Shown: positions 19,617 to 31,414, numbered from the stretch's first letter. The stretch: DNA of 64,000 nucleotides from Culex pipiens pallens (GCF_016801865.2 NC_068938.1:135450998-135514997), one strand, 5' to 3'. Notes: generated by a model not told the origin, from the sequence alone. Translations and numbers: made by a program.

Positions 19617-22600
19617 GTGGGTTTTGCTGGCTTCTTTGGGGGCTTTGGGTGGTTGTCTTGTTCGTGCACTAATACTAGTAAACAGTGACCACGTAGCGAT
19701 ATGGGTTTAACCTTCGAGTGCCGAGGTTTGAGAGTTTCTTTTTTTTATTGCAGAACTGCTGGGGGATTTTTTGAAGCAGAAGCCGTGCGAATCGGATGGG
19801 GTGGAGAATGTGATTGTGGTGGACAACATTCCGGTGGTTGGGCCGGCTCGGTTCCCGAAGTTGCAGGGAGTGTTGGAGAAGATCTTTAAGAATGCCGGGA
19901 CGATTGTGAATATTCACTACCCGAAGGACGATGAGGAGAACACGAAGGGATTCGCGTTTATTGAGTTTAAGAATCCGGAGATGGCTGAGGAAGCGGTGAA
20001 GGCGTTCAACAATTACCGGTTGGACAAGTCGCATACGCTGCTGGTGAATCTGTTTTCGGACTTCCAAAAGTACTCGGACATTCCGAAGGATTGGAGCCCA
20101 CCGGAGTCGCAGCCGTACAAGGTGCAGAATGATTTGTACACGTTCTTGTCGGAGCCGGACGCGCAGGACCAGTTCTGTGTGGTTGCGGAGTCGACGCCTG
20201 GCGCCGTGCAGGTTCAGTTTTGGCACAACACGCAACCCGAACCGGTTGAGCTGTTGACGCGTGAGCGATTCACGGAAACCTACGTCAAGTGGTCGCCGCT
20301 TGGGACGTACATTGTGACGTTCCACAAGCAGGGAGTCGTCATCTGGGGCGGTTCCAGCTTCACCAAGATCAACAAGTTTGCCCACTCCAACACCCAGTAC
20401 GTGGACTTTTCCCCCTGCGAACAGTATTTGGTAACGTACGGCCCGAACGGCCAGAAGATCATCATCTGGGACATCCGCACCGGTACGGAGAAGCGATCGT
20501 TCGTGTCGGACGGCTCCTCCAACATGTCCATGTTCCGCTGGTCCCACGACGATAAGTACGTCGCACGGATGGGCGACAACGCGATCCACGTCTACGAAAC
20601 CAACACCTTCTACCTGCTCGACAAGAAGTCCATCAAGGTGCAGGGCATCCGCAACTTCAGCTGGTCCCCCACGGACAACATTATCGCGTACTGGATGTCC
20701 GAGGACATTGACGCCCCTGCCCGTGTGACCCTGCTCGAGATCCCCAAGAAGATCGAAGTCCGCAACAAGAACCTGTTCAACGTCGCCGACTGCAAGATCC
20801 ACTGGCAAAAGTCCGGCGATTACCTGTGCGTCAAGGTCGACCGCTACTCCAAGTCCAAGAAGGACAAAAAGGACGCCGACGTCAAGTTCCTCGGCATGTT
20901 CTACAACTTTGAAATCTTCCACATGCGCGAAAAGGACATCCCCGTGGACTCGGTCGAGGTGAAGGAAACGATCCTCGCGTTCGCCTGGGAACCGGTCGGC
21001 TCCAAGTTCTCCATCATCCACGGCGAACCGTCGAACGCGAACGTCAGCTTCTACGAGGCCAAGAAGGGCCAGGAGCCGACGATGCTCCGCAAGATGGAGA
21101 AGAAGGTGTGCAGCCATCTGTTCTGGTCGCCGCGCGGCCAGTTCATCGTGCTGGCCAACCTGCAGATGGGCTCGTTCGAGTTTGTCGACACGAACGACTT
21201 TACGATCATGAAGAGCGGCGACCACTACCGTGCGTCCGAGGTCGAGTGGGACCCGACCGGGCGGTACGTCGTGACGGGAACGTCCGGAAAGGTGAGTTCA
21301 TGAAGTTATTTGTTGAACCGGAGAGTCCATTTGAGACTATCGTACTTAGTCGATCTTCTCTTAGTTTGCCTCCGAGAATAAGTTGATTGTGCTACTAAAT
21401 TTGAAGTTGACAATTTAATTTCTTCTGCAAATTTGCGCAATCAAACATTTAAAAAAAAAATCGTTTCAAATGTTGGTTAAAATCAAGGTTGTTTGCGATA
21501 AAATTATCGAGGTTCGACAACGATAACGATATGTAGTTCTATCAGCGATAATCTTATCTACTCAGTTTAAATAATTTCTTAAATTTGCCTTAATCTCTTA
21601 ATCGAACCAAATCATGTTAAATTTTCAAAGCTTTTACTGAAAAAAATATATTTTTTTTAATATGATCAGTTTTAATCAAAAAAAAAATAATAACAATTTT
21701 CAATTTTTCGTAATTCGCAAAATAGCTATCAAACGATTTTAAAATTTGGCATGCATTTTCACTGTTTAAGAGTTTTTGGAATGAAATACTAAATTTTCAC
21801 AAAATACCGTGAATTTTTAAGGAACTCAAATTTTCATAATTCGCAAAATGGGTATCAAACGATTTGAAATTTTTCATGCATTTTTACAGTTTAAGAATTT
21901 TTTGAATAAAACACTTGGGGTGATTATTGCATTCGATCGTAATTTCTCGACTCACGATTGAGATTTCTCGATAATGGAATAAAAAAAAAATCTTGGTTCA
22001 ATTTTTTTAAATTTTGGATTTTTTTGATATTTTTGAGTTATAAAAATTGTTTGAAATTAAAAAGAAATTAATTTTGATTTGTTTTAATATTTTAAACAAA
22101 AACAAAATTTCAAAAATTGAAATAAAATTCTTTTTCATGTAAAATATTTTAGAAAAAAACTTAAAAACTTCAAAAAAATCAAAAATTTATAAAAATTTAT
22201 AAAAATTTTAAAAATTACCAAAAATCAAAATTTTCAAATATATTCTAAAATTTCAAAAACTTTAAAAATTTCAAACCCTGATGGTTTGACACCAACTTTT
22301 GTCAAACGAACGGAGTCACCTTTTAGTTTGGCACTCCTTTTACACGGAGTTTACAGACACTATCAAACGTTTGTTTTGATAGTGTGCGTGAGCGCCGTGT
22401 AAAAAGTGACAGTTCGTCACTTTTTAGTTTGACTTTGACCAACCAAGTGTAATTTCTAAAAATCTAAAATTAAAAAAAAAAATAAAATTTTAAAAATTTA
22501 CAAAAAATTTAACAATTAAATTAATTTATTTTTTTTTAGAAATTTGAAAAATTTCAAATATTTCATTTTTTTTAATTTCAAATATTTCAAAAATTTTTAA

Positions 22601-25600
22601 AATTTCTGATACAGTAGTTGTTTGAGCGCCCAGTTAAAAAGCAACTCAGTTAAACAATGCCCAGTTACCGAACAACTACTGTAGGGGCAGGGGGGGCAGA
22701 ATGGACCAGGGGGGCAGAATGGGCCATCCTTGGTTTTGGGCTTTAGAATGGATTTAGACCAATTGTAAGGCAAGGGTCTTATAAAGGACGTCAAATAACT
22801 TCACCATACCGAAAACGACGTTTGAATATATTGTATTTTTCGAATTATGAGCAAAAATGTAAATTATTGACAAAAGTACGTAAATGTTGTTTATTTCGAG
22901 GTTTTTAAATAAGCTTTCTGAAAAGTTGGAATGTTTGAAAAAGTTTGCTCAATGCTTATAACGTTACTAGATGCTACTACCAAGGTATACAAACAACAAC
23001 GGAACCTTAAAATCATTTAGAGACTTGGTGGTGGAAGTGTTAAATTAAAATCCACTTGGGGGCAGAATGGACCACCCTTATCCTGCCTTATAAAAACAAT
23101 CATAAGTTATGAAATTTGGATTAAATGGATTATTTCACTCCTGGTAGCTTCACAAATCACGTTTAATGCAATATTAGTTGATTTTTTAGTTGTTTTGATG
23201 ATTATTTGTAAAAATAGTGTCCTTTTTCAACATATTAACACTATTTTCAAAAAATTTGTTTTGATAAGTGACTATTTTTATTAAAGTGGTCTAACTTCAT
23301 GGAAACTATGTTAGAAAGGTACCTTAAGTCATTTCTTATCTCCCTTCAACGTTTTATTAGACAAAATGGCTTGTTTTCTAAGGTGGCCCATTCTGCCCCG
23401 CAGGGTGGCCCATTCTGCCCCGCACCCTGGAAAAAAAGTCGAAAAAACTTTTTTTTTTAAAGTGGCTCAAAAACAGTTTTAAGCTAAAAAATTTCATCAA
23501 CCAAGTATACAACATTGAAGGGAACATCCCAAAGCATAAGCTTACTATACTGAATTCATAAGTTTTCATGTTTTTCTATGGTTTTTGGCGCATTTTACTT
23601 AGGCGGGCCATTCTGCCCCCCCTCCCCCTATTTCAAAATTTTAAAAAATTTCAAATGATTCAAAAATTTTAAAAATAAAAAAAAACAAAAATTAAAAAAA
23701 AAATCCAAAAATAACAAATTTGAAATTAACAAAAAAAAAACAAAATTATTAACAATTTCAAACAAAAAAAATTAAACTCACAAAATTTATAACATTTAAG
23801 AAAAATTTAAGCCTTAAAAAAATTAAATAATTCTAAGAAACTAAATTTTTTTTTGAATATCTTAAAATTTTAGTTTTTTTTAACCTTTTGAATTTTATGT
23901 AAATTTTTCACTAAAATTTCACAAAACACCGTTCTTTTAACCCACCGGAGGTCGCGTACGTGTACTTTGTACACAGTTTGTAAGGGCACTTGTAAGAAAG
24001 GCGCAAACACGCGACTTCCCGAAGGTTAAATCTTGCTTACTTTTTCAAAAGGTTCTATGTACATAGAAACCCATGGTGCATTGTTTGTTTTGAATAAGTA
24101 GTCTAGAAATCTAGAGTTTTTTTTTAGTTGGTCATATAAGCTTATGAAAGACCTTTAAAAAAAAACTCTAGAAATACTAAAATTTTCATAATTTGCCATA
24201 TAAGTACAAAATTTTGCTTCGTTCTATACCCATATTGCAATTTATGAAAATTTGAGTATTTTCGAAAAAATGCGGTACTTTGTAAAAATTTTAATATTTT
24301 ACAAAATCTCAAACAAAACTGAAAAAGCATACAACATTTTGCTTCGTTTAATACCCATATCGTAAATTATGAAAATTTCAGTATATTTGAAAAAAAATGA
24401 TATTTTGTGAAAAAATAATCTATTAGTAAAAAGCATACAAAATATCGCTTCGTTTAATTCTCGTATCGTAAATTTGAAAAAAATAGGTATTATCTAAAGA
24501 AAATAAGTATTTTCTAAAAAAACATGTCATTTTGTTAAAAAAAACAGTTAAAAAAATCTCTTACAAAAGTGAAAAAGTATGCAAAATAAAGTTTCGTTTG
24601 ATACCCTTAGAGTTATCTACGTGCGTATGTATTGCGTGTACGTACACCGAAAAGATTGAGGTTAAATTTTGTACCGTCCAGCATAACAAATGGTGTGCTA
24701 GTGTGCGTGAGATCGGGCTTAGATAACTCTATATCGTAAATTATGAAAATGTGAGTATTTTCGAAACAATACGGTATTTTGTAAAAAAAATAGTATTTTC
24801 TGAAGATACGGAATTTTGTGATTTTTTTTAAAATACTTTGTAACTTACCAAAAAATATCTAGAGTTTTTTTTAAAAGACCTACAAACTATTGTCTTTCAT
24901 ATGTTTATAGGACCTGTTACAAAAAAACTCCAGATATATTCTTAGTGAACTGCCGTTCTACGCATAATTGTCCCGTGGGTCCATATTAATTCACCCCGTA
25001 TGTCTCTGATCGCCCCAGTTAGCAGTTTATCACTCTTATTTCTTATTCTTATTCTTACAGAAGGTAAACAAGACACAATGCTTTGTAAAACTAATGATTT
25101 TGCTAGGGAAAATACTTGGTGGAACAATTATGCGTAGAAGTTCAACGATGGGACAAACAGACTTGTTGTTGTTTTCAATGATTTTCTGAATAAAGTACTA
25201 GATTTTATGTGTTTTTCGAAAAGTAAACGTCAAATTAAACCTAAAAATGACAAAAAGTCAGAATTGACCAAAAATTACATGGGACAATTATGCGTAGAAC
25301 GGCAGTGAAAGCATTGAAAATTTAACATGATATGGTTGGTTTAAATCAATTTTAGAAAGATTTAAAAAATGAATTATCGTTTATCGTTGAAAAGATTATC
25401 GCCCATAGAATTATCGAAATAACGATAAAAATAGTTTATCGTTACTGTCCCGACGATAACGATTAGGAAATTTGGATTAAATGGATTATTTCACTCCTGG
25501 TAGCTTCACAAATCACGTTTAATGCAACATTAGTTGATTTTTTAGTTGTTGTTGTAAAATAGTGTAAAAATAGTGTCCTTTTTCAACATATTAACACTTT

Positions 25601-26852
25601 TTTCAAAAATCTTTGTTTTGGTAAGTGCCTATTTTTATTAAAGTGGTCTAACTTCATGGAAACTATGTTAGAAAGGTACCTTAAGTCATTTCTTATCTCC
25701 CTTCAACGTTGTATCAGAAGAAATGGCTTGTTTTCTAAGGTGGCCCATTCTGCCCCGCACCCTGGAAAAGTAGTCGAAAAGCTTTTTTTTTAAAGTGGCT
25801 CAAAAATAGTTATAAGTAAAAATATTTCATCAACCAAGTATATAACATTGAAGGGAACATCCCAAAGCATAAGCCTACTACACTGAATTCATAAGTTTTC
25901 ATGTTTTTCTATGGTTTTTGGCGCTTTTTACTTAAGCGGACCATTCTGCCCCCCCTGCCCCTACAACTATCGCTATCGTTAGACGCTAATATTATCGACG
26001 ATAATTTTATCGATTAACTACCATGGTTAAAATCTGGAGTTTTTTTTTTTTTTTTTGAAAAGGTCCGATGTTTTTTAATATCCCTGACTCAACGCGGTTC
26101 CAAAAACACCCAAAAAGCAAAAACTGGAAATTTGGTTTGTTGGACCTTTAAAAAAAACTCCAGAAATACATCGGAGAGTCCATTAGAAACTATCGCTAAA
26201 TCGATCTTTTCTTAGTTTGCCTCCGAGATTAAAGTTGATGTTTGCCTAAGCTTCTAAACAGAGGAGTTCCAAATATTCCTCTGTCCACTTAGGCTCTATC
26301 ACACAGTCAACCATTAAGAAGAGTTATTAAGGTTCATTTCGCTAAACACAATCTCCCTTACTCTCTCCCCTCACCCCAGGTCAAGGAGGACCACGGCTAC
26401 CACCTGTGGTCGTTCCAGGGCCGGATACTGAAGCGCGTCAACCTGAAGAACTTTATGCTGTTCCTGTGGCGGCCGCGCCCGCCCACGCTGCTGCCCGACG
26501 AGCGCCAGAAGGAGATTCGCAAGAACCTCAAGAAGTACTACGCGCAGTTCGAGAGCAAGGACCGCGTCCGGATGACGCGCGCCTCGAAGGAGCTGCTCGA
26601 GAAGCGGGCCAAGCTGCGCGAGCAGTTTGTCGAGTACCGCGCCAAGCGGGTCAACGACTGGGAGGAGCAAAAGTATCGCCGCATGCAGCTGCGAAACAGT
26701 AAGAACTCTCTCTCGCTGAATGTCAACACCTTCTCTAACTCAAATTTCCTTTTCCAGATATGGATACCGATACGCTGGAGGCTGATCCAGACAATGTGGA
26801 GGAGGAGATTGTTGAAATTCTAGTACGCGAAGACACCACCCTGCTCGAGTAG
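19502..26852 (+). CDS. eIF3b: Eukaryotic translation initiation factor 3 subunit B (eIF3b), four exons
   Basis: eIF3b is a core scaffold of the eIF3 complex on the 40S ribosomal subunit in the cytoplasm; its RRM contacts eIF3j and eIF3a and its C-terminus holds eIF3i and eIF3g. Exons 19502-19616, 19754-21291, 26380-26698 and 26758-26852 join in frame to 688 aa (Drosophila about 690). Visible parts: an acidic N-terminus (1-38); an RRM with RNP2 VIVVDNIP (58-65) and RNP1 KGFAFIEF (103-110); a long WD-type beta-propeller (about 180-570) with WSPLGTYIVTFH, IIIWDIRTG and VEWDPTGRYVVTG; and a basic helical tail with KEIRKNLKKYYAQFESKDR, the part that binds eIF3i. All introns are GT-AG. The second intron (21292-26379) is 5.1 kb of stacked transposons; the others are short. 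There is no frame break. The opposite strand of exon 2 is also open for about 500 codons, a by-product of codon bias. Confidence 0.96.
19754..21291 (+). CDS. eIF3b: eIF3b exon 2 (RRM and most of the beta-propeller)
   Basis: Acceptor TTTATTGCAG, donor GGAAAG before GTGAGT. It covers aa 39-551. Confidence 0.96.
21319..21390 (+). repeat. Direct repeat at eIF3b intron 2, left copy
   Basis: It begins CGGAGAGTCCATTTGAGACT and contains CTTAGTTTGCCTCCGAGA; it is roughly 80 percent identical over 70 bases to 26172-26243 in the same orientation, near the other end of the intron. Confidence 0.7.
21475..21560. repeat. ATCGATAACG-type MITE fragment
   Basis: The sequence GGTTAAAATC...CGATAAAATTATCG is inverted relative to 25999-26034, and CGATAACGATA motifs also recur at 25370-25465. 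I read these as copies or halves of one old MITE family. Confidence 0.5.
22271..22451 (+). mobile_element. MITE family A, internally deleted copy
   Basis: It matches 8575-8750, then jumps straight to the terminal GTGTA. The lost segment is bounded by GACCAACCA in the complete copy, so deletion between short direct repeats is the likely cause. Confidence 0.75.
22610..22683. mobile_element. 74-bp mini-MITE with 13-bp perfect inverted ends
   Basis: TACAGTAGTTGTT at the left and AACAACTACTGTA at the right are perfect inverted copies starting and ending with TA. CAGT-type ends with TA duplication suggest a pogo/Tigger-like source. Its right TA is also the left TA of the next element. Confidence 0.75.
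22684..23628. mobile_element. MITE family E (GGGGCAGGGGGGGC ends), 945 bp
   Basis: It starts GGGGCAGGGGGGGCAGAATG and ends CATTCTGCCCCCCCTCCCCC, inverted, with TA on both sides. The motif GGGGGCAGAATGG(A/G)CCA and its complement recur several times near both ends. A truncated copy is at 25467-25961. Confidence 0.8.
23939..24026. mobile_element. 88-bp MITE family M
   Basis: TTAACCCACCGGAGGTCGCG and CGCGACTTCCCGAAGGTTAA are imperfect inverted ends around a core with ACGTGTACTTTGTACAC. A second copy is at 38974-39066. Confidence 0.7.
24111..24171. repeat. Foldback MITE family P, copy 1
   Basis: CTAGAGTTTTTTTTTAG and TTAAAAAAAAACTCTAG are inverted arms around GGTCATATAAGCTTATGAAA. Confidence 0.6.
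24858..24934. repeat. Foldback MITE family P, copy 2
   Basis: TCTAGAGTTTTTTTTAAAAG and ACAAAAAAACTCCAGA are inverted arms; the middle CTATTGTCTTTCATATGTTT also occurs near 47180. Confidence 0.6.
25467..25961. mobile_element. MITE family E, truncated copy inside an older repeat
   Basis: It matches 23111-23628 of the complete copy and ends with the same GCCCCCCCTGCCCC terminus plus TA. Its left part is missing. The flanks on both sides are ATCGATAACG-type sequence. Confidence 0.75.
26033..26164. repeat. Foldback MITE family P, copy 3
   Basis: TCTGGAGTTTTTTTT and AAAAAAAACTCCAGA are inverted arms, with GGTCC and GGACC just inside. Confidence 0.6.
26172..26243 (+). repeat. Direct repeat at eIF3b intron 2, right copy
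   Basis: It begins CGGAGAGTCCATTAGAAACT and contains CTTAGTTTGCCTCCGAGA; partner of 21319-21390. Confidence 0.7.
26380..26698 (+). CDS. eIF3b: eIF3b exon 3
   Basis: Acceptor CTCACCCCAG, donor GTAAGA. It encodes the last propeller strand (HLWSFQGRILKR) and the helical tail. Confidence 0.95.
26758..26852 (+). CDS. eIF3b: eIF3b exon 4 (C-terminus)
   Basis: Acceptor TTTTCCAG. It encodes an acidic tail ending EDTTLLE, then TAG at 26850-26852. Confidence 0.9.
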
Positions 26853-27109
26853 TTCGTAGAAGGCAGAGCCGCTTGTTGTGTGCGTCAGTTATCTCCAAAA
26901 AAGATAATTTCGCCGCTAGAACCACGATTCAACAACTTCAACCTAAAAAGGGCGTTTCATGATTTAACTTGCACCAACTAAATCTCCAGCTAGCAGCGCA
27001 GCAACTTTACCAAGCACCGAAGAAGAGGGACAGCGAGCAAGCAGTATATATTAACTCGCACTCTCTCTCTGTCTCGGTCCGTTTGGTTAGAATAATCGCT
27101 AGAAGGAAG

Positions 27110-27115
27110 AATAAA
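27110..27115 (+). terminator. Poly(A) signal candidate for eIF3b, proximal
   Basis: AATAAA about 260 bases after the eIF3b stop codon. A second one lies at 27348-27353. Confidence 0.45.
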
Positions 27116-27347
27116 ACAAAAGTGTATTCAAATTTACCAACAGTTTGCCCACAGCCCACACTAGAAACCCGTTTGGTGTTTGATCTTGAGTGAAGAGAAA
27201 TTTCCAGTAGTTAGAACCCACTTGTGATTGGCGAGCTTGAAAGTGAAAATTGGACTCTTGCTAGTTATACTATCGAATTCCGTCAGGCAATTGTGCGTTG
27301 TATTTTACTTTACTAACATGAAGAACATACTTATCCATCTAACAAGT

Positions 27348-27353
27348 AATAAA
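27348..27353 (+). terminator. Poly(A) signal candidate for eIF3b, distal
   Basis: AATAAA about 500 bases after the stop, followed by T-rich and GT-containing sequence. Confidence 0.45.
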
Positions 27354-27359
27354 TATCCC

Positions 27360-29486
27360 TTATTAGTGTTCTGTAAACTCAATTGATAGCTCAACTCGGA
27401 TTTTTATTTTTGTTTTGCCTACCCGGCCTGGCGCAGCAAAAAATATGATGACTTTACAGTTTTATCTCTCTTTAATGACTAAATTGTTTTTGACAAAGTC
27501 CTCAACTAGAAAAAGTTTTTTTGAGTTGGCTGTTTTGTATACATTTATTTTTAGTGACATTCTCAATCTTGGGGAAGTCGCTTTGTTTGGAACTTTTACA
27601 AGGCTTGATCAATACGTCATACTAAGTCAGAAAGTCTCTCACTGTAGGATAATTAAAGCGGAGAAATTTGCAAACAAAAATTTTGTTATTAGTGAGCCAC
27701 CGCGTGCTGAGAATTTAGTGAAATTTGCAATTAAGTTAATTATTATAAAAAATATCTGGTTTAAACTTCAATTCCAATTTGAGTAATTTCAGCGAAGAGT
27801 GCAATTTTTTTTATCAATGAGAGATTCCCTTGTGGCGCATTTCGGTTTTGTTTTGCTGTGAGCACGCTAATCTGTAATTACTAACTTATGGGTTAATTTC
27901 ATTTGCATGGTTATTTTAACCGAGGGGAACGACAGTAATGCATTGAGCTCTCATTGCAATGAATCCATGCCATTTTGTTAGATTCTATCCGATTACACAG
28001 GATTTGATCGATGGATAAGATTGCAAAGATTGCATCGGATTTCTAAGATTTCAAACGATAAAATCCACTTTGACTTACTTCCATACGTTTGTACGTTGTT
28101 TGACATTTCTACAACAAAAAACAATTCTTTTTTTTATGATAAAAACGAAAATACTCGGGTTAGTTTTCAAAAAGCCGTAAGAGCCACCGTGACCTCTGGC
28201 ACTAATTTTCGTTTTTCTCCAAATTGAAACAATATTTCATTTGTTTTAAGTTTAGGGCGATTGAAGGACGTGTAGATGAACAATCTCAAACATTTTTGAA
28301 ATTGGTTTTTCGTAAGTAGGTCGAATACCGATGCAAAAAGGGCTTTGTTTACCAATGGCTCTTAGGTCTTTTTGAAAACTAATCCGAGAATAAAAGGTTG
28401 CGTCCAAGGCGAAACCAACTAAACATCCAGCGGACGAGGAGCAATGTAGAGTCCGGAACCGACTCTGACGGAACCACCAAGTTCCAAAGCCCCCCCAACC
28501 CCCCCCCCCCCACCTTTAGCAGGAAGCCTGCCAAGGAAGGCCGGAACCAGATGACGAGGAGGTGGCAACACGGAACATACAGGTAGCGGATTTCCAGCAA
28601 AAATGTGGGGCTCTGCTGGTCACATTCCAGGGGCAGCGCTTGTGGAGTGGCCACTCCGATCGGATTCGGCACAGATCGGACAATGTACACACAAAATAAT
28701 TACTGTCATGACAAAAGTAACTTACTTTTAAATTAAAAATTTGCTGAAAATCGCTCAATTAAAAGTTTTTTTTTTCTTGTTTTAAGAATCAAAACTTTAA
28801 CTGCTAAAGTTTTTGAAAATATCCTTACTTTCAATACGACTGCATAATTTCTTTCATTTTGTCCTTCTCGTGTAACCGTGTACGCTGAAACTGAAATATA
28901 AACAAACATTTTGGTGGTTCCTGTGCTGAACGCGGCTGCAGTCAGGATTCGGACGCGGACGTCTTAGTGACCACCCTGTCGCGCGTCGAAACGTCCATCC
29001 GGAACCGTCCAGCCTGGGGTCTTCGGAAGTGACCGCTGGCGTACCTATGAATCGGTACAGTATGGACTCGGATGTTGGCCAACCTTGAGCAGAAGCGTTA
29101 AATACAATTAAAAAAAATGTTTTTTTTAACATAGGTACTGTTTGAAATTGTTAATCTAATCTAATCTCTAATCTAATCAAACACAAGCGCAGCCAGTCCG
29201 AAGAAAGCATCCTGGAAGAACATGTGATTAGATTACGGCCCATGTTCTTTCTTGTCAATATTAATGATTGTAGTACATTCGAGCATCCCCGAAACGTATT
29301 ACACTCATAAAAGCGGCCAGGCCTACTGCGTTGCATTAACCGCAGAGAGGATTCTGTGAACGGATCACATTTCACAGAATCTACAGGGGAGGAAGGATGC
29401 GTGGACATACCGTACCAAACGCTCCGGATCAGTTTTGATGTGGTGTGTGTTTTGTATGTGCAGTTTTTGTAAGTGTCGTGAGATTT
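27360..29486. other. Gene-poor interval downstream of eIF3b
   Basis: No coding exon can be supported. A GC-rich patch at 28390-28690 contains C runs (28493-28511), and another at 28880-29100 is unassigned. The phrase ATAGGTACTGTTTGAAATTG at 29132 recurs at 36192. An 11-bp hairpin GATTCTGTGAA/TTCACAGAATC lies at 29350-29381. Confidence 0.4.
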
Positions 29487-30060
29487 TGCAATTTGGTCAT
29501 ATATAGTATAGGGGAATGGTAGGATAAAGGAATCGGATTATTAGGAATAAGGATTAAAATAAATCATACAGTGAAAAGTTATATACAATTAAGCATTGAA
29601 TTTAAAAAAAAATCCAGGAAGCTGCAAAATAATTAACTATTATTAAAAATCAAGTATTCCACACGGTCCCATTGCTGAAGTTGTAATTTTCATTAGATTA
29701 TGCAACTTGATCATATTGATTTTGAGGAATTGTAGGATAAAGGAAAAGGAGTAGGAGAGGGAATATGAAAATTATAGTAGAAAAATAAATACAAATAAGT
29801 AGTAAATTTAAAGTTGATTCCAGGAAGCTGTGAAATAAATAACATTGTTTTAATGGACAAATGGTTCAAATGGTTCCATTGCTGAAATTGTAAATGTCAT
29901 TAGTTTATGCAATTTGATCGTTTATGGTATGGGTGAATGGTGGGATGAAGGAAAAAGTATTGGAAATTACAATAAATAGGATTTATAGTGAATAGTGAAT
30001 AGATAAATGCATGTAAGCAGTTCATTTAAAGAGTATTCCAGGAAGCTGCAAAATAAATAA
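29487..30060 (+). repeat. Tandem repeat of about 210 bp, three diverged units
   Basis: TGCAA(T/C)TTG(G/A)TC recurs at 29487, 29701 and 29908, each followed by GGAT(A/G)AAGGA. CCAGGAAGCTG recurs at about 29614, 29820 and 30038. Spacings are 206-218 bases. Units are strongly diverged, so this is an old local duplication or satellite fragment. Confidence 0.7.
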
Positions 30061-31057
30061 TTATAAATTAAAACATATAAGATCCAGATGGCTACATTGC
30101 CGCCTAAAAAGGGTTAAAAAGTACGGATGGACAATGTATGAAAACCGAATTATAAAATTGCTCTCTTGGTAACCTGGGTGGTGAATAGTTGTTCGCAAAA
30201 CGGCCTCAATTTTTAACTGTCAAAGTGGAACAAATTTAATGTTCGCCAAAAGTAAAGAGTATTGTGATCGATAATTAAAAATTGTTTATTTTTTTATTGC
30301 AAGAATGAAAAATGTGTGGTTATTGAGGACCTGGGGTTGAAGTCAAGAAACCTTAAGAAAGTTGAAGGCGAGATCGTATTTTTTTATAATTATAAATGGA
30401 AGTTGTTATTGGAGTCGATGCGGTTGTATCCATCCAGAAGCTGTCTTTATTGTTTGATCCCATTTGAAAACCAGGTTTAGTGAAAATCCTTTCTGTTTGT
30501 TGTGTCAGCTTCACTAGAATTAGCGATGTTTTTTTACTGGATCAGCAAGGGAATTTATCTGCAACATCACATAACTACACTCTCGTCGCAGTTCTTCGTC
30601 TCCCGTAAAAAAGAAAAATCTCTTCTAACCGGTCGAAACGCGACAATAAGGCTTTCTAGTCACAAATTTACCAACACATTCAAAGTATGTTTACATGACA
30701 GCTGGACGTTTGTTTGCATCAGGTTTCCTATCTCTTTCTAGCAAAAATTTTTTGTCAGGCGACTTCTAGCTGGTTTTTTTGACTGGCTGCCCGATATGTC
30801 AGCCAACATACTTCGCAGGGCTGTGACAGCTACAGCTCGATCATTGTTTGCATCAGGACACTGTGACGAGGAGTTCGTCATTTTTGAATTAAATTATATT
30901 TTTTTCACTGGGCCTAGAAAGCCTTATTTTCCAGCATACAATGTATTGTACGTTTCTTTCAAAGGTACACGCCGCGCGGCATTTCAGAACGTGCCGTAGA
31001 CATTGTTGCCAGCGATTTTCTGCACTTTTAGTGCAATTAAAAACATATCTGCCAACA
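30061..31057. other. Interval without recognised features
   Basis: No exon, repeat boundary or RNA gene is supported. Composition is intermediate and there is no long ATG-started frame. Confidence 0.35.
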
Positions 31058-31152
31058 ATGCCAGGCGATTCGAAGAAGAAGATCAACAAAAACAAAACGT
31101 GCGGTATGGGATTTGACAGCGCGCATTTGCCGAAAGTGCGGCGCGTCGTTCC

Positions 31153-31387
31153 TATCGGCGACCAGAGGAAAGCAGAAGTCGGAAGTGAGAAGGAAAACGC
31201 GAGAATTTACAGTTAAGACTAACGTTTATTGTTGTAAAAAACACGACTGATCGAGTTGATCGCTAAACTGGTTGTGAGGACGATCGACGAGTCGTCAAAG
31301 AAGGAGAGCTCGTCGTCGTCGTCATCGTGGTTGCCAGAAGGGCCTAGGATGTGCGCAGACTTGATGTGGACAGCGCAGATTTCCACA
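31153..31387 (-). repeat. Copia 3' LTR
   Basis: 235 bp; minus strand starts TGTGGAAATCTGCGC and ends CGCCGATA. It is identical to 34500-34732 apart from one substitution and a two-A length difference. Confidence 0.95.
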
Positions 31388-31398
31388 CTCCTCCTCGA
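31388..31398 (-). other. Copia polypurine tract
   Basis: The minus strand reads CGAGGAGGAG directly before the 3' LTR, the expected second-strand primer. Confidence 0.6.
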
Positions 31399-31414
31399 TG
31401 GACAGCAGCAACGC

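Noticed and set aside
19675..21225. Open frame of about 516 codons antisense to eIF3b exon 2
   Set aside because: It mirrors a highly expressed, GC-biased exon; its product is Val/Leu/Arg/His-rich with no domain, and it would require ignoring the clear eIF3b reading.
28854..29132. 92-codon minus-strand frame in a GC-rich patch
   Set aside because: It starts at a non-ATG codon, has low-complexity Arg/Pro content and no domain; possibly a decayed repeat.
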